Part shown: one piece after another, positions 34,655-42,857 of the stretch
Layout of the letters: every line of letters starts with the position of its first letter
How positions within the stretch are numbered: the first letter of the stretch is position 1
Assembly: GCA_003645455.1 (NCBI GenBank)
Contig: QNFE01000010.1
Coordinates: 1-46,529, forward strand
Length of the DNA: 46,529 bases
Direction of reading: 5' to 3'
DNA from: Gammaproteobacteria bacterium
Lineage (GTDB): Bacteria > Pseudomonadota > Gammaproteobacteria > QNFE01
Translations under genes and position numbers: made by a program
The notes under the pieces: model-generated
Told to the model about the DNA's origin: nothing
Seen by the model: only the letters and a program-made list of their open reading frames with translations
The model's database searches: none

Positions 34655-34951
34655 CGTCACTGCGAACGAGCTTGCGAGTGTGGCAGTCTCTTTTGTTGTC
34701 CGTTTTCTTGATGAGATCGCTTCGTTCCTCGCGATGACGGGATTTTTTTGTTCGTTTTAATGAGATATGGAATCAAGCCCCTACGGTTGTATGCAAATTT
34801 TATCTTTTCAATTGTCAATTAATAAACGGACGATAGGAACAGTTCAAAATTATTTGTTTCGTCACTGAGAACGAGCTTGCGAGTGCGGCAGTCTCTTTTT
34901 ATTATCCGTATATTAACAAGAGATTGCTTCGCTACCGCTCGCAATGACGGA
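34655..34951. repeat. Two interspersed palindromic repeat units
   Basis: Unit 34655-34741 runs CGTCACTGCGAACGAGC to CTCGCGATGACGG, and unit 34860-34951 runs CGTCACTGAGAACGAGC to CTCGCAATGACGG. Both carry GGCAGTCTCTTTT and GAGATTGC or its close variant. Just beyond, AATAGTTATTTTACAGTCT near 34993-35012 resembles the outer end seen at 32481 and 2608. Together with the second repeat type between them they occupy most of the 34592-35037 gap. Confidence 0.8.
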
Positions 34952-35037
34952 GATTTTTTTTGAGCCTGTTCTATCTATGTCAGACTGCGACAAATAGTTA
35001 TTTTACAGTCTTTTTGAGTTGGAACGAGCGGAAAATA

Positions 35038-35094
35038 TTATTTTTTATAAAATTTGCCTCGCTCCCCTTTTGAAAAATTATAATTGTCTTGCAT
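35038..35094 (-). pseudogene. N-terminal stub of a small antitoxin-like gene
   Basis: Reads MQDNYNFSKGERGKFYKK and stops. The pattern (D/N)Y-FSKG-RGKFY is the conserved start of many small CopG/ribbon-helix-helix type proteins paired with toxins, which normally continue for ~50-60 residues. Here the rest has been replaced by repeat-like sequence. It begins 12 bases after the 58-residue gene. Confidence 0.5.
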
Positions 35095-35106
35095 AATTTA
35101 CCCTCA

Positions 35107-35283
35107 TCATATTTTATATTTTTTTTCAATCTCTTGTTGTTTTGTTGCCCTTTGCGATTCTGCTCGTTTTATACCGCAAGAAATTTTTTCTTTAACAAAT
35201 AGTTGATATTGAATATCCTCCAAAGAGCAATCGTCTGGCATTTTTTCAAGATGAGAGATAACATTCTGTCTAATTGTAATCAT
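35107..35283 (-). CDS. Small antitoxin-like protein, 58 residues
   Basis: Reads MITIRQNVISHLEKMPDDCS, then LEDIQYQLFVKEKISCGIKR and a charged end. The pattern of a short helix, LP-D-(T/C)S-EDI-Y-LYV-EKI--GI is common to small antitoxins that precede ParE/RelE-type toxins. No such toxin follows; the next ORF is an 18-residue stub. No strong ribosome site is seen. I call it an orphan antitoxin with moderate confidence. Confidence 0.6.
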   Translation of the reverse strand: MITIRQNVISHLEKMPDDCSLEDIQYQLFVKEKISCGIKRAESQRATKQQEIEKKYKI

Positions 35284-35310
35284 AGTTTTTTATAAGGGAT
35301 TAAAAAACAA

Positions 35311-35360
35311 ACATCATAACACAAAACAAAATTCAGGCTTGTTTTTTGAACTATTTTTAA
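35311..35360 (+). repeat. Left short direct repeat flanking brnTA
   Basis: ACACAAAACAAAATTCAGGC, then TTGTTTTTTGAACTATTTTT. A close match in the same orientation lies at 36021-36069 on the other side of the BrnTA module. AACAAA and TTGTTTTTT also form a weak stem with a U-run, so both copies could be terminators. Confidence 0.5.
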
Positions 35361-35450
35361 TCACCGTATTTATTTGAGCTAGCAGAGTGGGAACGAGTTC
35401 ACAACAAAATTATTTGAATTTGATTTTTATAATAGAGTAAAATAGGCAGA

Positions 35451-35729
35451 ATGCAACAGATTAAATTTGAATGGGATGAAAACAAAAATCAAAACAACAT
35501 AAAAATAAGAGATATTGATTTTAATATTGTTAAAAATTTTGATTTTCAATCTGCTTTAATTATTGAAGATATTCGTTATGACTATGGCGAAAAAAGATAT
35601 TCTGCAATAGGTTATATTACATCTTTTTTGTATGTTTTGATTTTTTCATATCGCAACAATGCAATAAGAGTGATTAGTTTGAGGCGAGCTAATAAAAAAG
35701 AGAGGATAAAATATTATGAAAAAAAATGA
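35451..35729 (+). CDS. brnT: BrnT family ribonuclease toxin
   Basis: A 92-residue RelE-fold toxin. IKFEWDENKNQNNIKIRDIDF is the BrnT start (EWD-NK--N--KH), then a hydrophobic strand, and VISLRRANKKERIKYYE at the C-terminus, where the Arg residues form the active site. BrnT cleaves mRNA and is neutralised by BrnA. The usual His of the NxxKH motif is Ile here (NNIKIRD), so activity may differ. The stop overlaps the brnA start by 14 bases. It lies between short direct repeats. Confidence 0.9.
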   Translation: MQQIKFEWDENKNQNNIKIRDIDFNIVKNFDFQSALIIEDIRYDYGEKRYSAIGYITSFLYVLIFSYRNNAIRVISLRRANKKERIKYYEKK

Positions 35730-35958
35730 ATTAGTGGATGATGAAAACCCGCAATGGAGTGATGAAATGTTTGAAAAGGCAACAAATGTTGAAAATAGCA
35801 CACTGCCATCTGACATTAAACAGGCACTTTTGAATAATAGTGACAACAAAACATCTGTTAAAATTTCTCTATCAAATGTTGTATTGGATTTTTATAAAAA
35901 AATGGGTGACAGTTGGCAGGACAAAATAAATAACGATTTGTTGGTAAATGTTCGGTAG
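35716..35958 (+). CDS. brnA: BrnA family antitoxin
   Basis: An 80-residue antitoxin with DDENPQWSDEMFEKATN, the usual NPEWTDEMF-type start, and a C-terminal ribbon-helix-helix (TSVKISLSNVVLDFYKKMGDSWQDKINNDL) that binds DNA and the operon's own promoter. The start overlaps brnT, with AGAGGA 11 bases upstream. Together the pair looks intact, unlike the VapBC-like module nearby. Confidence 0.9.
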   Translation: MKKNELVDDENPQWSDEMFEKATNVENSTLPSDIKQALLNNSDNKTSVKISLSNVVLDFYKKMGDSWQDKINNDLLVNVR

Positions 35959-36020
35959 ATTTGGACTCTTTCTTGCTGATACAAAAATATAAAATTAAAT
36001 ATTGCAAACATTAACACAAC

Positions 36021-36069
36021 AACATAAAACAAAAATACAGGTTTGTTTTTTTAACTATTAATTTTTAAC
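36021..36069 (+). repeat. Right short direct repeat flanking brnTA
   Basis: AACATAAAACAAAAATACAG, then GTTTGTTTTTTTAACTATTA. It matches 35311-35360 with a few differences. It is followed by an AT-rich run of ACTATTAA/ACTATCAA words up to the end of the LRR operon. Confidence 0.5.
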
Positions 36070-36107
36070 TATCAACTATTAACTATCAAATGCCATAGGT
36101 TGTTTTT

Positions 36108-37106
36108 TTAAAAAGGAATATTATCGTTATCGGTTATGTGGTTTTGTTGTCGTAGTTTTTCTTTTTCAATTTTTACATCACAATCGTTATCTTTTAATTC
36201 TTCAATCCAGTTTTTTTGTTCGTTCGTTAATGTTAAAATTTTGTTACTAAATAGCGACAAATAATTCAAGCTCGTAAGTTTTATGATTTCTGCTGGTAGT
36301 TTTGCGAGCTTGTTTTCGTCAATATGAAAATTTATCAATTGAGTTAAATTGCCAATTTCAGGTGGCAACTCTACAAGATTGTTTGTACAAACATTAAGAT
36401 GTCTCATTTGAGTTAAATTACCAATTTCTGGTGGTAGTTCTGTTAGTTGGTTGCCAACAATATTTAGAAAAGTGTTGCTACCAACATCAAGTTTTGTCAA
36501 TTTGATTAAATTACCAATTTCTGGTGGCAGTTCAGTGAGTTTGTTTTGATAAACCCAAAGCCCTGTCAATTGAGTAAGTTTAAAAAGTTCTAATGGCAAT
36601 TTTGTTAGTTTGTTACTACCAACATCAAGTTCTGTCAATTGAGTAAGTTTAAAAAGTTCTAATGGCAATTCTGTGAGCTTATTCATATTAACACTAAGCT
36701 CTGTCAATTGAGTTAAATTACCAATTTCAGGGGGCAATTCTGTGAGATTGTTGTGAGAAACGTCAAGTTTTGTCAATTTGATTAAATTACCAATTTCTGG
36801 TGGCAATTCCATGAGTTTGTTGCCATAAAATAATAAACCGTTATTAATGCGAAGTATTGTCAATTTGGTTAAATTACCAATTTCAGGGGGCAATTCTGTG
36901 AGATTGTTTTCACTAACATCAAGTTCTGTCAATTGAGTGAGTTTGCCAATTTCTGCTGGTAGTTTTGTGAGTTTGTTGCTCTCAACATTAAGATCTGTCA
37001 ATTGTAACAATTCATCTTTATTTCTCGGTAGTTTATCCTCTTTTATATCGTTCTCATCCGCCCACTCCCATAACCGCTCCATCCAACCATTATTTTTCTC
37101 TATCAT
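36108..37106 (-). CDS. Leucine-rich repeat protein with near-identical 69-bp repeats
   Basis: From the ATG at 37106 the product is 332 residues. An N-terminal cap (WMERLWEWADENDIKEDKLP, then RNKDELLQLTDL) is followed by about ten 23-residue repeats of the type LPPEIGNLTQLTELDVSENN, and a C-terminal cap LTNEQKNWIEELKDNDCDV. There is no signal peptide or membrane segment, so it is probably cytoplasmic. Neighbouring repeats are nearly identical at DNA level, e.g. units starting 36563 and 36632. The longer frame back to 37205 overlaps the upstream gene and is rejected. Last gene of a three-gene operon. Such LRR proteins bind other proteins; the partner is unknown. Confidence 0.85.
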   Translation of the reverse strand: MIEKNNGWMERLWEWADENDIKEDKLPRNKDELLQLTDLNVESNKLTKLPAEIGKLTQLTELDVSENNLTELPPEIGNLTKLTILRINNGLLFYGNKLMELPPEIGNLIKLTKLDVSHNNLTELPPEIGNLTQLTELSVNMNKLTELPLELFKLTQLTELDVGSNKLTKLPLELFKLTQLTGLWVYQNKLTELPPEIGNLIKLTKLDVGSNTFLNIVGNQLTELPPEIGNLTQMRHLNVCTNNLVELPPEIGNLTQLINFHIDENKLAKLPAEIIKLTSLNYLSLFSNKILTLTNEQKNWIEELKDNDCDVKIEKEKLRQQNHITDNDNIPF

Positions 37107-37147
37107 AATTTTATCCAAAAAAAAGCAATTATAACAAAAACTTATTT

Positions 37148-37807
37148 TTAAATTCGTTGATTTTTTTTTATATGCTCTTTTGTTTTTTTGACATATTTCA
37201 AACATTTTATTTTTGATTTTTTAAATAACAGCATTGAATCAAGTTCATTGATTTGTTGCCATATTTGATGGGCTTGTTTTTTATCACAGAATTTAACATT
37301 CTCATGAGTTGAAATTGGAAATATTAATTTAATATCCATTTTCACAAAATTCGATAAAGCAAAATTGATTACATAATATTCTTCTATTTTTGGAATCGTT
37401 GGTGGTTGCTTATATGGTATTTTAACACCTATTTTTGCAGTTTCTTTCTTTAATTGCTTCAGACAAGAATAAAGTTTATTAATGTTTTTTTGCAACTGCT
37501 TTAAATCACTTTTGCATTCAGTCTTCAAAATTACAAATACATCTTTGTTTTCGTATTCTGTGATTGTTGTTGCTATCTTTCCTATATAACTTTCAATGTC
37601 TCCAATGGTATTATTTTCTAATGATTTTATAAGTTCCGTTATTGGGCTTGATAATTTTTCCATCAATGGTTTTATTGCTTCTGCTTTCTTTGTTTTTTTA
37701 TCATAATATTTTTTTGCATAAAAACCTATTACAGGCACCACAAAAGATACAATTATAGCAATTATCTCAATTATGTGCTGTTTAATGCAAGTGATTATTT
37801 CAGTCAT
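37148..37807 (-). CDS. Membrane-anchored protein between two LRR genes, unknown function
   Basis: A 219-residue protein with one N-terminal membrane helix (about residues 12-31, IIEIIAIIVSFVVPVIGFYA) followed by a Lys-rich stretch that should keep the rest in the cytoplasm. The remainder is helical and charged, with a possible coiled coil at ~85-125 (LKTECKSDLKQLQKNINKLY). I recognise no domain. AGGAG lies six bases before the ATG. Ten bases separate it from the upstream LRR gene and 41 from the downstream one, so the three are likely one operon. Confidence 0.75.
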   Translation of the reverse strand: MTEIITCIKQHIIEIIAIIVSFVVPVIGFYAKKYYDKKTKKAEAIKPLMEKLSSPITELIKSLENNTIGDIESYIGKIATTITEYENKDVFVILKTECKSDLKQLQKNINKLYSCLKQLKKETAKIGVKIPYKQPPTIPKIEEYYVINFALSNFVKMDIKLIFPISTHENVKFCDKKQAHQIWQQINELDSMLLFKKSKIKCLKYVKKTKEHIKKNQRI

Positions 37808-37817
37808 GGCTCGCTCC

Positions 37818-38840
37818 TTAAAGAATTATTTTAAAATTATTAGGCAAATTAACAATACATGAATTTTTAGTTTTTAAGTATTCCATCCAATTGTTTTGCT
37901 CTTGTGTTATTTTTAAAATATAATTACATTCATTTATGTTCGTTAAATCTATACATTGCAATTGTTTTAATTTTATAATATTTTTTGGTAATTTTTTAAT
38001 TTTATTGTTGTTAAAGTGCAGTTGAAATAAACTCTCTGGAAAGCAAAATTTATCATCTAATTGCTCGATGTCATTATAGTTGATGTATAAAAATCTTAGG
38101 TTTTTTAGGTTTTTTATGCTATCTGGCAATGATGTCAAACGATTATTGTTTATCTCTAAATAATTTAATTTTGTTAAATTTCCGATTTCTTTAGGGATTG
38201 TTTCCAATCCAATTTTGTTAATTCTTAATATTTCTAAATTTGTTAGATTATCAATTTTGTTAGAAATTGTTTTGAGTTTGTTTGTTGATATGTTTAGCTC
38301 ATAAAGTTTTGGTAAATTAAATAATTTATCTGGCAACTCCGTCAAATTATTATCATTTAAAATTAGTTGCTCTAAATTCGTAAGTTGCCCTATTTTTGAT
38401 GAAATTTTACTTATCTTATTATCGGAAAAATCAAAAATTCGCAAATACTTCAAATCATATAAACTATCAGGTAGTGTTTTTATTTCATAATTGCGAAATA
38501 TAGATAAAATGGTTAGTTTTGAAAGATTGCCAATATTTTCAGGTATGCTCTCTAAATCATTGTCATGCAAAAATAATACATCTAAATTTATTAGATTACA
38601 TAGTTCGTCTGGAATTGCTTTGAGGTTATTGTTGCAAAAATGTAGCTCAGTAAGGTTTGTTAGTTTGCCAATTGCTGGTGAAATATAGTCTATATTTGTG
38701 CCGTATATTTTTAATTCAGTTTTTTTCAATAAATCTTCTTTGTTTCTTGGCAGCATATCTTCTGATATCTTATATTCATTAGCCCAATTGAAAATTTCAT
38801 TAAGCCAGTTGTCGTTAGTTTTTGTGGTGTTGTTTTTCAT
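37818..38840 (-). CDS. Leucine-rich repeat protein, divergent paralogue
   Basis: A 340-residue LRR protein with the same plan as the one at 36108: an N-cap WLNEIFNWANEYKISEDMLP then RNKEDLLKKTEL, about 11 LRRs of 22-23 residues (LPDSLYDLKYLRIFDFSDNK type), and a C-cap ITQEQNNWMEYLKTKNSCIV. The repeats are diverged from one another, unlike its neighbour. AGGAGA precedes the ATG. First gene of the operon, with a plausible promoter upstream. Likely cytoplasmic; function unknown. Confidence 0.87.
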   Translation of the reverse strand: MKNNTTKTNDNWLNEIFNWANEYKISEDMLPRNKEDLLKKTELKIYGTNIDYISPAIGKLTNLTELHFCNNNLKAIPDELCNLINLDVLFLHDNDLESIPENIGNLSKLTILSIFRNYEIKTLPDSLYDLKYLRIFDFSDNKISKISSKIGQLTNLEQLILNDNNLTELPDKLFNLPKLYELNISTNKLKTISNKIDNLTNLEILRINKIGLETIPKEIGNLTKLNYLEINNNRLTSLPDSIKNLKNLRFLYINYNDIEQLDDKFCFPESLFQLHFNNNKIKKLPKNIIKLKQLQCIDLTNINECNYILKITQEQNNWMEYLKTKNSCIVNLPNNFKIIL

Positions 38841-38916
38841 TCTATGTCTCCTTTTTAAATCGTATTAAGTTAAATCTAATTTTTAAAATATATTAGTTTT
38901 TATTTATGTATAACTT

Positions 38917-38944
38917 ATAATAGGTATGGTTTTTTATATTTCAA
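38917..38944 (-). promoter_or_regulatory. Putative promoter of the LRR operon
   Basis: On the minus strand TTGAAA (38939-38944) and TATTAT (38917-38922) are 16 bases apart. This predicts a start near 38910 and a leader of about 70 bases before the AGGAGA site. The -35 deviates from consensus by one base and the -10 by one. Confidence 0.4.
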
Positions 38945-39033
38945 GTGTTGTGTTCTTGTGATTTTAAGGTTTGATTTGTGATGTTGCAACAAGTTGCAAA
39001 AGTGAGCCTTGCGTCCCACCTCCGATTGGTATT

Positions 39034-39160
39034 CGTCATAACGAGGCGGACTGATAAAAAAGAGGAACACGGAATAATAAACCGCCGTGGTTATCTCTTA
39101 ATTATTATCCGTATACCAACAAGAGATTGCCACACTCGCAAGCTCGTTCGCAATGACGAT
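39034..39160. repeat. Interspersed palindromic repeat copy
   Basis: CGTCATAACGAGGCGGAC is followed by GGAACACGGAATAATAAACC and GCCGTGGTTATCTCTT, a stretch nearly identical to part of the 32265-32509 copy. It ends with CACACTCGCAAGCTCGTTCG and CAATGACG. It lies between the LRR operon promoter and the pyruvate carboxylase stop. Confidence 0.85.
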
Positions 39161-39195
39161 GGTTCTTTTTTGCTCGTTATGGCTGGATTTTGTTT

Positions 39196-42100
39196 TTAAA
39201 AAAGCTCTATTACCATGTCATCTTGATTTACCATAACGCCTTCGTTGATGTGGATTTTTTTGACTTTGCCGTCTTCGTTCGTGCTGACGTTTGTCTCCAT
39301 TTTCATCGCCTCTATGACAAACAATGTCTCGCCTTTTTTGATGCTGTCGCCTTCTTTGACTAAGACTGTTGATAGTTTGCCTTGTAGTGGTGAGCCGATC
39401 TGATTGTCTTCTGTGGCTTTTTTGTTGGTTTTTTTGGTGTTTTGGATTGATAAATCTTGAATTTCTAAACTTCTATTTAAACCATTTAAATCAAAATTAA
39501 CTATTCGTATGCCAAATTCATCTGGTTGGCTATAATATTTTAATTTGACGATTAAAACCTTGCCTGTGCCGATTTTGACTCTAATTTCTTCGTTGATTTT
39601 CATCCCATAGAAAAATGCTTTGGTTGGAATATGGGTGACAGGACCATAATCTTTGACATGTTGATAATATTCCTTAAAAACCGCTGGATACATTTTGTAT
39701 GATAAAAAATCTAAAAATGTTAAACCTTCGTCAAAATCTTGATGAAATTGTTTTAATTCTTTATCAAAATCAACAGGTTCTAAGTGATCGTTTGGTCGCT
39801 CTGTATAGGGTGTTTCATCTTTTAAAATAGCTTTGCTTATTTTAGATGGAAATCCGCCGACAGGTTGCCCGAGATCCCCTCGGAATAATTCAAGGACAGA
39901 TTCAGGGTAGGATAGTGATCTTTTTTTGTCAAACATATCATCGGTTTTGAGGTTATTGGCAGTCATAAACATTGCCATATCTCCTACCACTTTTGATGAT
40001 GGGGTGACCTTTACTATATCGCCAAATAATTTATTAACCTCGGCATAGTTTTGTTTAATTTTTTCAAATTTATGCTCTAATCCCAAAGAGATTGCTTGTG
40101 GGCGTAGGTTTGAATACTGTCCGCCTGGAATTTCATGATCATATACTTGGGCTGTGCCAGCTTTCAAGCCTGATTCAAATGGATAATAATACTCGCGCAC
40201 ATCTTCAAAATAATTGGAATATTGATTTAAAGATTCAATATCAAAATCTGGCCCACGAGGGTGATCTTGCAACATTGCAAGGGTTGAGTTTAAATTAGGT
40301 TGGGAGGTAAGCCCTGACATAGACGCCAGACTTGCATCAATTATATCAACATTTTGTTCCACGGCTTGCATCAAGGTTGCCGCCTGAATTGAGCTGGTAT
40401 CATGAGTATGCAAATGAATAGGCAGTTTTGTGGTGTCTTTGATTGTGGCAATTAACTCGCCTGCTGCATAGGGTTTTAATAGTCCTGCCATATCTTTGAT
40501 AGCGATGGTATGAGCGCCTGCATTTTCTAATTGTTTGGCGAGTGTCGTATAATATTTCATATTATATTTGTTGTCGGAACTTGTATTTAAAACATCGCCG
40601 GTATAACAAATTGTGCCCTCGGCTATACCGCCTGTATGTTTGCGAACATATTTTATTGATTTTTCCATACCTTTAATCCAGTTTAAAGAATCAAAAATTC
40701 TGAAAATATCAATGCCACTCTCATAAGATTTTTCAATAAAACTTGCAATTAAGTTATCAGGGTATGCTTTATATCCGACGGCATTTGAGCCACGGAACAA
40801 CATTTGGAATAAAATATTAGGGATAAATTTTCGTAAAACTTTGAGTCTCGCCCATGGGCATTCGTGTAAAAAACGCATCGCCACATCAAAGGTTGCACCG
40901 CCCCACATCTCTAATGAAAAAATTTGGGAATGGTTTTTGGCATAACCTTCTGCAATAGGTAACATATCCTCGGTTCTAAGACGAGTGGCAAGCAGTGATT
41001 GATGAGCATCTCGCAAGGTAGTGTCGGTTATAAGAACTTTATCTTGTTGTTTGATCCAATCCACTAATCCATCAGCTCCTTTGTTGATTAAAATATCACG
41101 GCTACCTTTCGGGTATTTTGCTACCTTGTCATATTTTGGTGTGGTTGGAGCTCTGAATTTGCGTTTTTTGTCTGTGTTTTTGACATCTGGGTTACCGTTG
41201 ATGGTAACATTCGCCAAATATCGCAGGGTTTTGGTGGCTCTGTCAAAACTTTTTTTGATAATAAATAATTCTGGATGGTTATCAATAAAATCAACGGTAA
41301 CAAGCCCTGTTTGGAATTTGTCATGTTCTATGACATTTTGCAAAAAGCCGATATTGGTTTTTACTCCACGAATCCGAAACTCTCGTAATGCTCGGTCTAA
41401 TCTTTGGGTTGCACCCTCCAAAGTTCTGCCCCAGCTTGATACTTTAACTAATAATGAATCAAAAACCGGCGAGACGATAGCACCATTATAAGCGGCGCCG
41501 ACATCCAAGCGAATCCCAAAACCGCCGGTGCTACGATAGGCGATTATAGTGCCGTAGTCAGGCTGAAAGCCTTTTTTAGGGTCTTCTGTCGTAACGCGAC
41601 ATTGAATAGCATAACCGTTACAATGAATATCATCTTGTTTTTGGATGCCGATTTGCGGATCAGATAATTTATATCCGCTTGCGATATGAATCTGCGAGCG
41701 AACAATATCGATGCCGGTTACCTCTTCGGTGATGGTGTGTTCTACTTGAACTCGTGGATTGACCTCAATAAAGTATATGTTTTCATTTTGGTCTAATAAA
41801 AATTCTACGGTTCCTGCATTATTATAATTGACATGGTCGGCAATTTTTAGAGCATATTGATATAACTTGTCTTTGGTTTGTTGTTTTAAGTTGGAGGCAG
41901 GGGCGACCTCAACGACTTTTTGAAAACGTCTTTGCACCGAGCAATCTCTTTCATACAAATGCACCCGATTACCATGATTGTCTGCTAAGATTTGAATCTC
42001 AATATGACGAGGCGAGGTTATGAATTTTTCTAAAAATACGGTGTCATCACCAAAAGCCTTGCCCGCCTCACTTTTTGCCTCATTAAATGCACTTTTCAAT

Positions 42101-42639
42101 TCGTCTTTTTTGTGAATAACTCGCATACCGCGACCACCGCCACCTGAGGCTGCTTTTATCATCAGAGGATAGCCAATTCTGGTAGCCTCATCAAGTGCAA
42201 TTTTATAATCTGTTAAATCTTGTTTGCTGTTTTCTATGACAGGGACTCCTGCTGCCACGGCATTTTTTTTGGCAATAACTTTATCACCCAAAGCTGCCAT
42301 AACTTGCGGGTCAGGACCGATAAAAATAATCCCCTCATCACGACAAGCAGTAGCAAAAGCTACATTTTCTGATAAAAATCCATATCCCGGATGCACCGCA
42401 TCAATTTTATGCCGTTTGCAGACAGCTATTAACTCTTTAACATCGAGATAAGGTTTTAATGGGTCATCTTTTGAGCCGATTTGATAAGCCTCATCCGCTT
42501 TGAAACGGTGGGGCGAAAAACGATCTTCATAGGTATAGACCGAGACGGTTTTAATTATAAGTTCGGAGGCGGCACGCAAGATTCTAATAGCAATTTCACC
42601 GCGATTCGCAACTAACAATCTATTTATTTTTTTATTCAT
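39196..42639 (-). CDS. pyc: Pyruvate carboxylase, single-chain
   Basis: A 1147-residue biotin enzyme turning pyruvate into oxaloacetate. Biotin carboxylase ATP-grasp domain in residues ~1-460 (INRLLVANRGEIAIRILRA, ASGGGGRGMRV, EVNPRVQVEHTITEEVTGID). Carboxyltransferase domain from ~545 (ITDTTLRDAHQSLLATRLRT, GGATFDVAMRFLHECPW, HLHTHDTSSIQAA). C-terminal biotinyl domain with IEAMKMETNV carrying the biotinylated Lys. It is anaplerotic. A one-polypeptide enzyme is less common in gammaproteobacteria than PEP carboxylase. No ribosome site stronger than AGAG is seen. Confidence 0.97.
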   Translation of the reverse strand: MNKKINRLLVANRGEIAIRILRAASELIIKTVSVYTYEDRFSPHRFKADEAYQIGSKDDPLKPYLDVKELIAVCKRHKIDAVHPGYGFLSENVAFATACRDEGIIFIGPDPQVMAALGDKVIAKKNAVAAGVPVIENSKQDLTDYKIALDEATRIGYPLMIKAASGGGGRGMRVIHKKDELKSAFNEAKSEAGKAFGDDTVFLEKFITSPRHIEIQILADNHGNRVHLYERDCSVQRRFQKVVEVAPASNLKQQTKDKLYQYALKIADHVNYNNAGTVEFLLDQNENIYFIEVNPRVQVEHTITEEVTGIDIVRSQIHIASGYKLSDPQIGIQKQDDIHCNGYAIQCRVTTEDPKKGFQPDYGTIIAYRSTGGFGIRLDVGAAYNGAIVSPVFDSLLVKVSSWGRTLEGATQRLDRALREFRIRGVKTNIGFLQNVIEHDKFQTGLVTVDFIDNHPELFIIKKSFDRATKTLRYLANVTINGNPDVKNTDKKRKFRAPTTPKYDKVAKYPKGSRDILINKGADGLVDWIKQQDKVLITDTTLRDAHQSLLATRLRTEDMLPIAEGYAKNHSQIFSLEMWGGATFDVAMRFLHECPWARLKVLRKFIPNILFQMLFRGSNAVGYKAYPDNLIASFIEKSYESGIDIFRIFDSLNWIKGMEKSIKYVRKHTGGIAEGTICYTGDVLNTSSDNKYNMKYYTTLAKQLENAGAHTIAIKDMAGLLKPYAAGELIATIKDTTKLPIHLHTHDTSSIQAATLMQAVEQNVDIIDASLASMSGLTSQPNLNSTLAMLQDHPRGPDFDIESLNQYSNYFEDVREYYYPFESGLKAGTAQVYDHEIPGGQYSNLRPQAISLGLEHKFEKIKQNYAEVNKLFGDIVKVTPSSKVVGDMAMFMTANNLKTDDMFDKKRSLSYPESVLELFRGDLGQPVGGFPSKISKAILKDETPYTERPNDHLEPVDFDKELKQFHQDFDEGLTFLDFLSYKMYPAVFKEYYQHVKDYGPVTHIPTKAFFYGMKINEEIRVKIGTGKVLIVKLKYYSQPDEFGIRIVNFDLNGLNRSLEIQDLSIQNTKKTNKKATEDNQIGSPLQGKLSTVLVKEGDSIKKGETLFVIEAMKMETNVSTNEDGKVKKIHINEGVMVNQDDMVIELF

Positions 42640-42857
42640 TTTTTATATACTCTTGAAATTTAATTTAAAATGAGTCATGTTTATCTAATAGGTTAGCAAA
42701 TATGATTCGTCAATTTCTGTCGCTCCTTTTAAAAGAATAACAGATAAAAATTGTTTATTGTATCATAATTCTAATTTAATTGCTGTGAAATTTTATTTAT
42801 TTTTTCAAAGAAACCATGATTAGTTCTAAAATTTTTGTAATTCAAATGAGTTGGTAT

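Noticed and set aside
34655-34951. CRISPR array from the spaced similar repeats
   Set aside because: The units are imperfect, unequally spaced and palindromic over ~90 bp, with no uniform spacers and no cas genes.
37107-37205. 33-codon N-terminal extension of the LRR protein at 36108
   Set aside because: It overlaps the 3' end of the membrane-protein gene and lacks similarity to the N-cap shared with the other LRR protein, which starts at the next ATG.
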